Source: Bog-756 sp963841885 (GTDB taxonomy: Bacteria > Actinomycetota > Acidimicrobiia > Acidimicrobiales > RAAP-2). From it: DNA of 64,000 nt. The notes beneath the pieces are model-generated. The model was not told the origin of the DNA. It ran no database searches and was given only the letters and a program-made list of their open reading frames with translations. Positions 62,147 to 64,000 of this stretch are shown here, piece by piece. The position numbers and the translations under genes were made by a program. Location: positions 1 through 64,000 of the forward strand of contig CAWJEK010000013.1 of assembly GCA_963841885.1 (NCBI GenBank), in the 5' to 3' direction. The stretch's first letter is position 1; each line of letters opens with the position of its first letter.

Positions 62147-63613
62147 TCAGAGTGGCCGGAAGCTCCCCGTGGTGATCGTCACCCGGTCACCGATGAGTTC
62201 CTCCACGCAGGCCGCCGCGGCCAGGTCCCGGTCCTCCGCGAAGGCGACACAACGACGCCCGTCGGGCGTGTCGCAGACCGCCACCACCCGGGCCGGATCC
62301 ATCCCCTCGTAGGTGACCGTGTACGTGGCGACCGTGGCGGGTCCGTCGTAGCCGTCGAGCGACTCCACCGCCTCGACCACCCCGGTCCTCGCCGCCGCCT
62401 CGTAGGCCAGGTCGGACAGGAGCGGAGGGCGTCCATCGGGCTCGGCCGACCACACTCCCAGGCCGGGCTTGGTCAACAGGCCGCTGACGGTGGTCACCGC
62501 GCCCAGAGCACCGGGATCGGCCCGTAGGCGTGGGACGACGGCCGTCATCGACTGCAGCACGGCGTTGTTGAAGGGGCCGCCGGCGAAGGCCATGCCCCCG
62601 GTCACCGTGGGGGTCCCGGCGAGCGGCAGGCCGAGGGCCCGCTGCTGGACGCGGACGGCCGACGGGAAGCAGCTGTACACCTCGACGACCTCGATGTCGG
62701 CTACCGGCCGGCCGATCCGGGCGGCCGCCGTCTCCCCCACCACCTCCATGGCCGGCCATCGTCCGATGTGACGCCGGCACAGGAGCGACACGGCATGGCT
62801 GGACTCCAGGCCCACCCGGGGGAACACCCAGCGGTCGGACGGCACACCGGCGCGACGGGCGGCGTCGACCGAGCACAGGACCAGCGCCGCCGCGAGGTTG
62901 ACCGTCCACTGGGTGGAGTGCCACTTGTCGTAGGGGAAGGCCAGCGGCCGGTTGTCCGGCGAAGGGGTGCCGAGCCACGTCGCTTCGCGCACCCCGCCGA
63001 AGGCGGCGTCAGGGTTGGTGGCCGACACCCGGCTCATCCGGGCCCACAGACTGTCGATCTCGTCCCGCTGCTCAGCCGGTGTCCGACCTTCGGCGGCCCG
63101 CAGGGCGTTGTCGATCATGGCGTACTGCTGGACGGGGTCCCACAGGTGGTGGGCCACCTCCACCGGCTCCAGCAGGGGTCCGCCCCGAGCCCGGAGCACA
63201 TCGGGGACCACGCCCGGTTGGGGCGTCTCGGTGGGTGGACGACCGGCCTTCTCCTCGTCGCGTGCCCAGCGCTTGGACTCTCCCCCGACCACCACCGCCA
63301 CGTCCGACGCCCCGGACAGGATGGCGGCCAATGCGTCGTCGATGAGGCCCTGCTGGGGGATCCCGAGTTCCACGAGGTGGGTGGTGGCTCCCGGTGCCCC
63401 GATCCGTGACGCCACGATGCGGGCCGGGTCCGGATAGGTCCAACTCCCCTGGGGGACGGCCACCCGATCGACCGCGGCGGCCAGCCCCCGGCCGCCGGCG
63501 TCGGCCAGCGCCGCCTCCGTGGCCTGCACCATCAGCTCCACGGCCTCGGCCGACTCCGAGGCGGCGCCCACCCCGACCAGGACCGGGGTACGGGGATCGA
63601 GGGACACGTTCAC
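62147..63613 (-). CDS. Thiolase-like acetyl-CoA acetyltransferase family protein
   Basis: The 488-residue protein has the thiolase fold: TPVLVGVGAASESAEAVELM at the start, a GASDVAVVVGGES strand, the active-site-region VEVYSCFPSAVRVQQRALG and VTGGMAFAGGPFNN. The usual first cysteine appears replaced (GIPQQGLIDDALAAI), as in non-condensing SCP2-thiolase-like actinobacterial proteins. It may act in lipid or sterol degradation. GTG 63613 is the start. Confidence 0.85.
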   Translation of the reverse strand: MNVSLDPRTPVLVGVGAASESAEAVELMVQATEAALADAGGRGLAAAVDRVAVPQGSWTYPDPARIVASRIGAPGATTHLVELGIPQQGLIDDALAAILSGASDVAVVVGGESKRWARDEEKAGRPPTETPQPGVVPDVLRARGGPLLEPVEVAHHLWDPVQQYAMIDNALRAAEGRTPAEQRDEIDSLWARMSRVSATNPDAAFGGVREATWLGTPSPDNRPLAFPYDKWHSTQWTVNLAAALVLCSVDAARRAGVPSDRWVFPRVGLESSHAVSLLCRRHIGRWPAMEVVGETAAARIGRPVADIEVVEVYSCFPSAVRVQQRALGLPLAGTPTVTGGMAFAGGPFNNAVLQSMTAVVPRLRADPGALGAVTTVSGLLTKPGLGVWSAEPDGRPPLLSDLAYEAAARTGVVEAVESLDGYDGPATVATYTVTYEGMDPARVVAVCDTPDGRRCVAFAEDRDLAAAACVEELIGDRVTITTGSFRPL

Positions 63614-63638
63614 CGGGTCCGCCCCACCGGGGTCGGCC

Positions 63639-63947
63639 TCACCGGGGCGCGCCGGCCTGGCCGCACGGACGTGGAGCCGAGCGCCGGTCCCGGAGCATCC
63701 GGCCGAGCGTCCGCCACGTCACCTCGACGGCTCCGAGGGAGAGGGCCTCGGCCCGGGCCCGCTCGGGCAGGTCGTAGTGGGCATGATGGGGACGCCCCGG
63801 CTTGTCCTGGAACCACTCGCGTCGCATGCCCATGCGGGCGGCGAAGGCGTGCAGCTCGTCGTCGCTGTCGGCCACCAGGTGGGACCAGCGGTCGTCGACC
63901 GGCCCGAGGCGGGCGGGCTGTCGCCAATCATCCAGGTAGACCGTCAC
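63639..63947 (-). CDS. DUF4031 domain protein
   Basis: A 102-residue protein, VTVYLDDWRQPARLGPVDDRW, with SHLVADSDDELHAFAARMGM and REWFQDKPGRPHHAHYDLPE, matching DUF4031. Function is unknown. The next gene, the thiolase-like one, starts 25 bases downstream. Start is GTG 63947. Confidence 0.88.
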   Translation of the reverse strand: MTVYLDDWRQPARLGPVDDRWSHLVADSDDELHAFAARMGMRREWFQDKPGRPHHAHYDLPERARAEALSLGAVEVTWRTLGRMLRDRRSAPRPCGQAGAPR

Positions 63948-63967
63948 GACGCGCCGTCCGTCGGCGC

Positions 63968-64000
63968 TCAGACGACCCGACCGGCGGCGCCGGTGTCATC
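63968..64000 (-). CDS. Possible 3' end of a minus-strand gene cut by the window edge
   Basis: The last bases read DDTGAAGRVV followed by a stop at 63968-63970. The fragment is too short to identify and could be non-coding. Confidence 0.25.
   Translation of the reverse strand, partial: DDTGAAGRVV

Overview
The window is a GC-rich (roughly 70% G+C) actinobacterial chromosome segment. The content points to a free-living member of the Actinomycetota, probably Acidimicrobiia or a close relative. The signs are class II DAHP synthase, F420-type LLM oxidoreductases, an RNase E/G - L21 - L27 - Obg - ProB - ProA block, an mreBCD-PBP2 block beside ndk/folC/clpX/clpP/tig, a 13E12-type HNH nuclease gene, DUF5679 and DUF4235 proteins, and many leaderless genes with a TANNNT box 5-8 nt before the start codon. 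The class assignment is inference from gene content; no rRNA is present.

Layout. Bases 1-3.6 kb hold the start of an LLM oxidoreductase, a divergent class II DAHP synthase and a secreted repeat/DUF1906 protein, all damaged by small indels. From 3.6 to 10.1 kb lie a proA-MoxR-VWA-histidine phosphatase operon, a divergent TetR regulator and proB. From 10.1 to 22.7 kb, on the minus strand, is a core growth block: mreB, mreC, mreD, mrdA (PBP2), a radical-SAM pair (TIGR03960/TIGR03936-like), rne, rplU, rpmA, a tyrosine phosphatase and obgE. From 23 to 30.6 kb are ndk, the 13E12 HNH gene, a YjbR protein, folC, clpX, clpP and tig. From 30.8 to 41.6 kb is a signalling and stress segment: a mycothiol-type isomerase relative, glutathione peroxidase, two GGDEF-EAL proteins, DUF5679, Ppx/GppA, tRNA-Pro, a metallo-beta-lactamase-fold hydrolase and DedA. 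From 41.5 to 43.3 kb are an orphan ParA with a zinc-ribbon partner and tRNA-Arg, tRNA-His and tRNA-Lys. From 43.4 to 64 kb is accessory metabolism: a second DedA-like protein, a LEA-like repeat protein, CYTH-CHAD, DUF4235, a HAD hydrolase, a secreted Ig-like protein, aldose epimerase, SurE, hydrolases, a nitrilase, ArfB, a FAH-family enzyme, an SDR, a GNAT, a Mug-type glycosylase, an APC transporter, a DsbA-like protein, an LLM oxidoreductase, a zinc-ribbon microprotein, a thiolase-like protein and DUF4031.

How the genes fit together. The centre of the window couples cell elongation (MreBCD/PBP2), RNA turnover (RNase E/G), ribosome assembly (L21, L27, Obg) and protein quality control (trigger factor, ClpP, ClpX). 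Proline synthesis is split: proB follows obgE, and proA heads a MoxR/VWA operon. Two c-di-GMP turnover proteins, an exopolyphosphatase/pppGpp hydrolase relative and a CYTH-CHAD protein suggest active second-messenger and polyphosphate physiology.

Sequence quality. At least ten genes, including normally essential mrdA, mreC, clpP, folC and DAHP synthase, carry single-base frameshifts, densest at 0.2-2.2 kb and 18.1-18.9 kb. The intact protein can be read across each break in a second frame, so these look like sequencing or assembly indels rather than decay. Coordinates of those genes span the reconstructed reading frame. No CRISPR array, rRNA, prophage or complete insertion sequence was seen.
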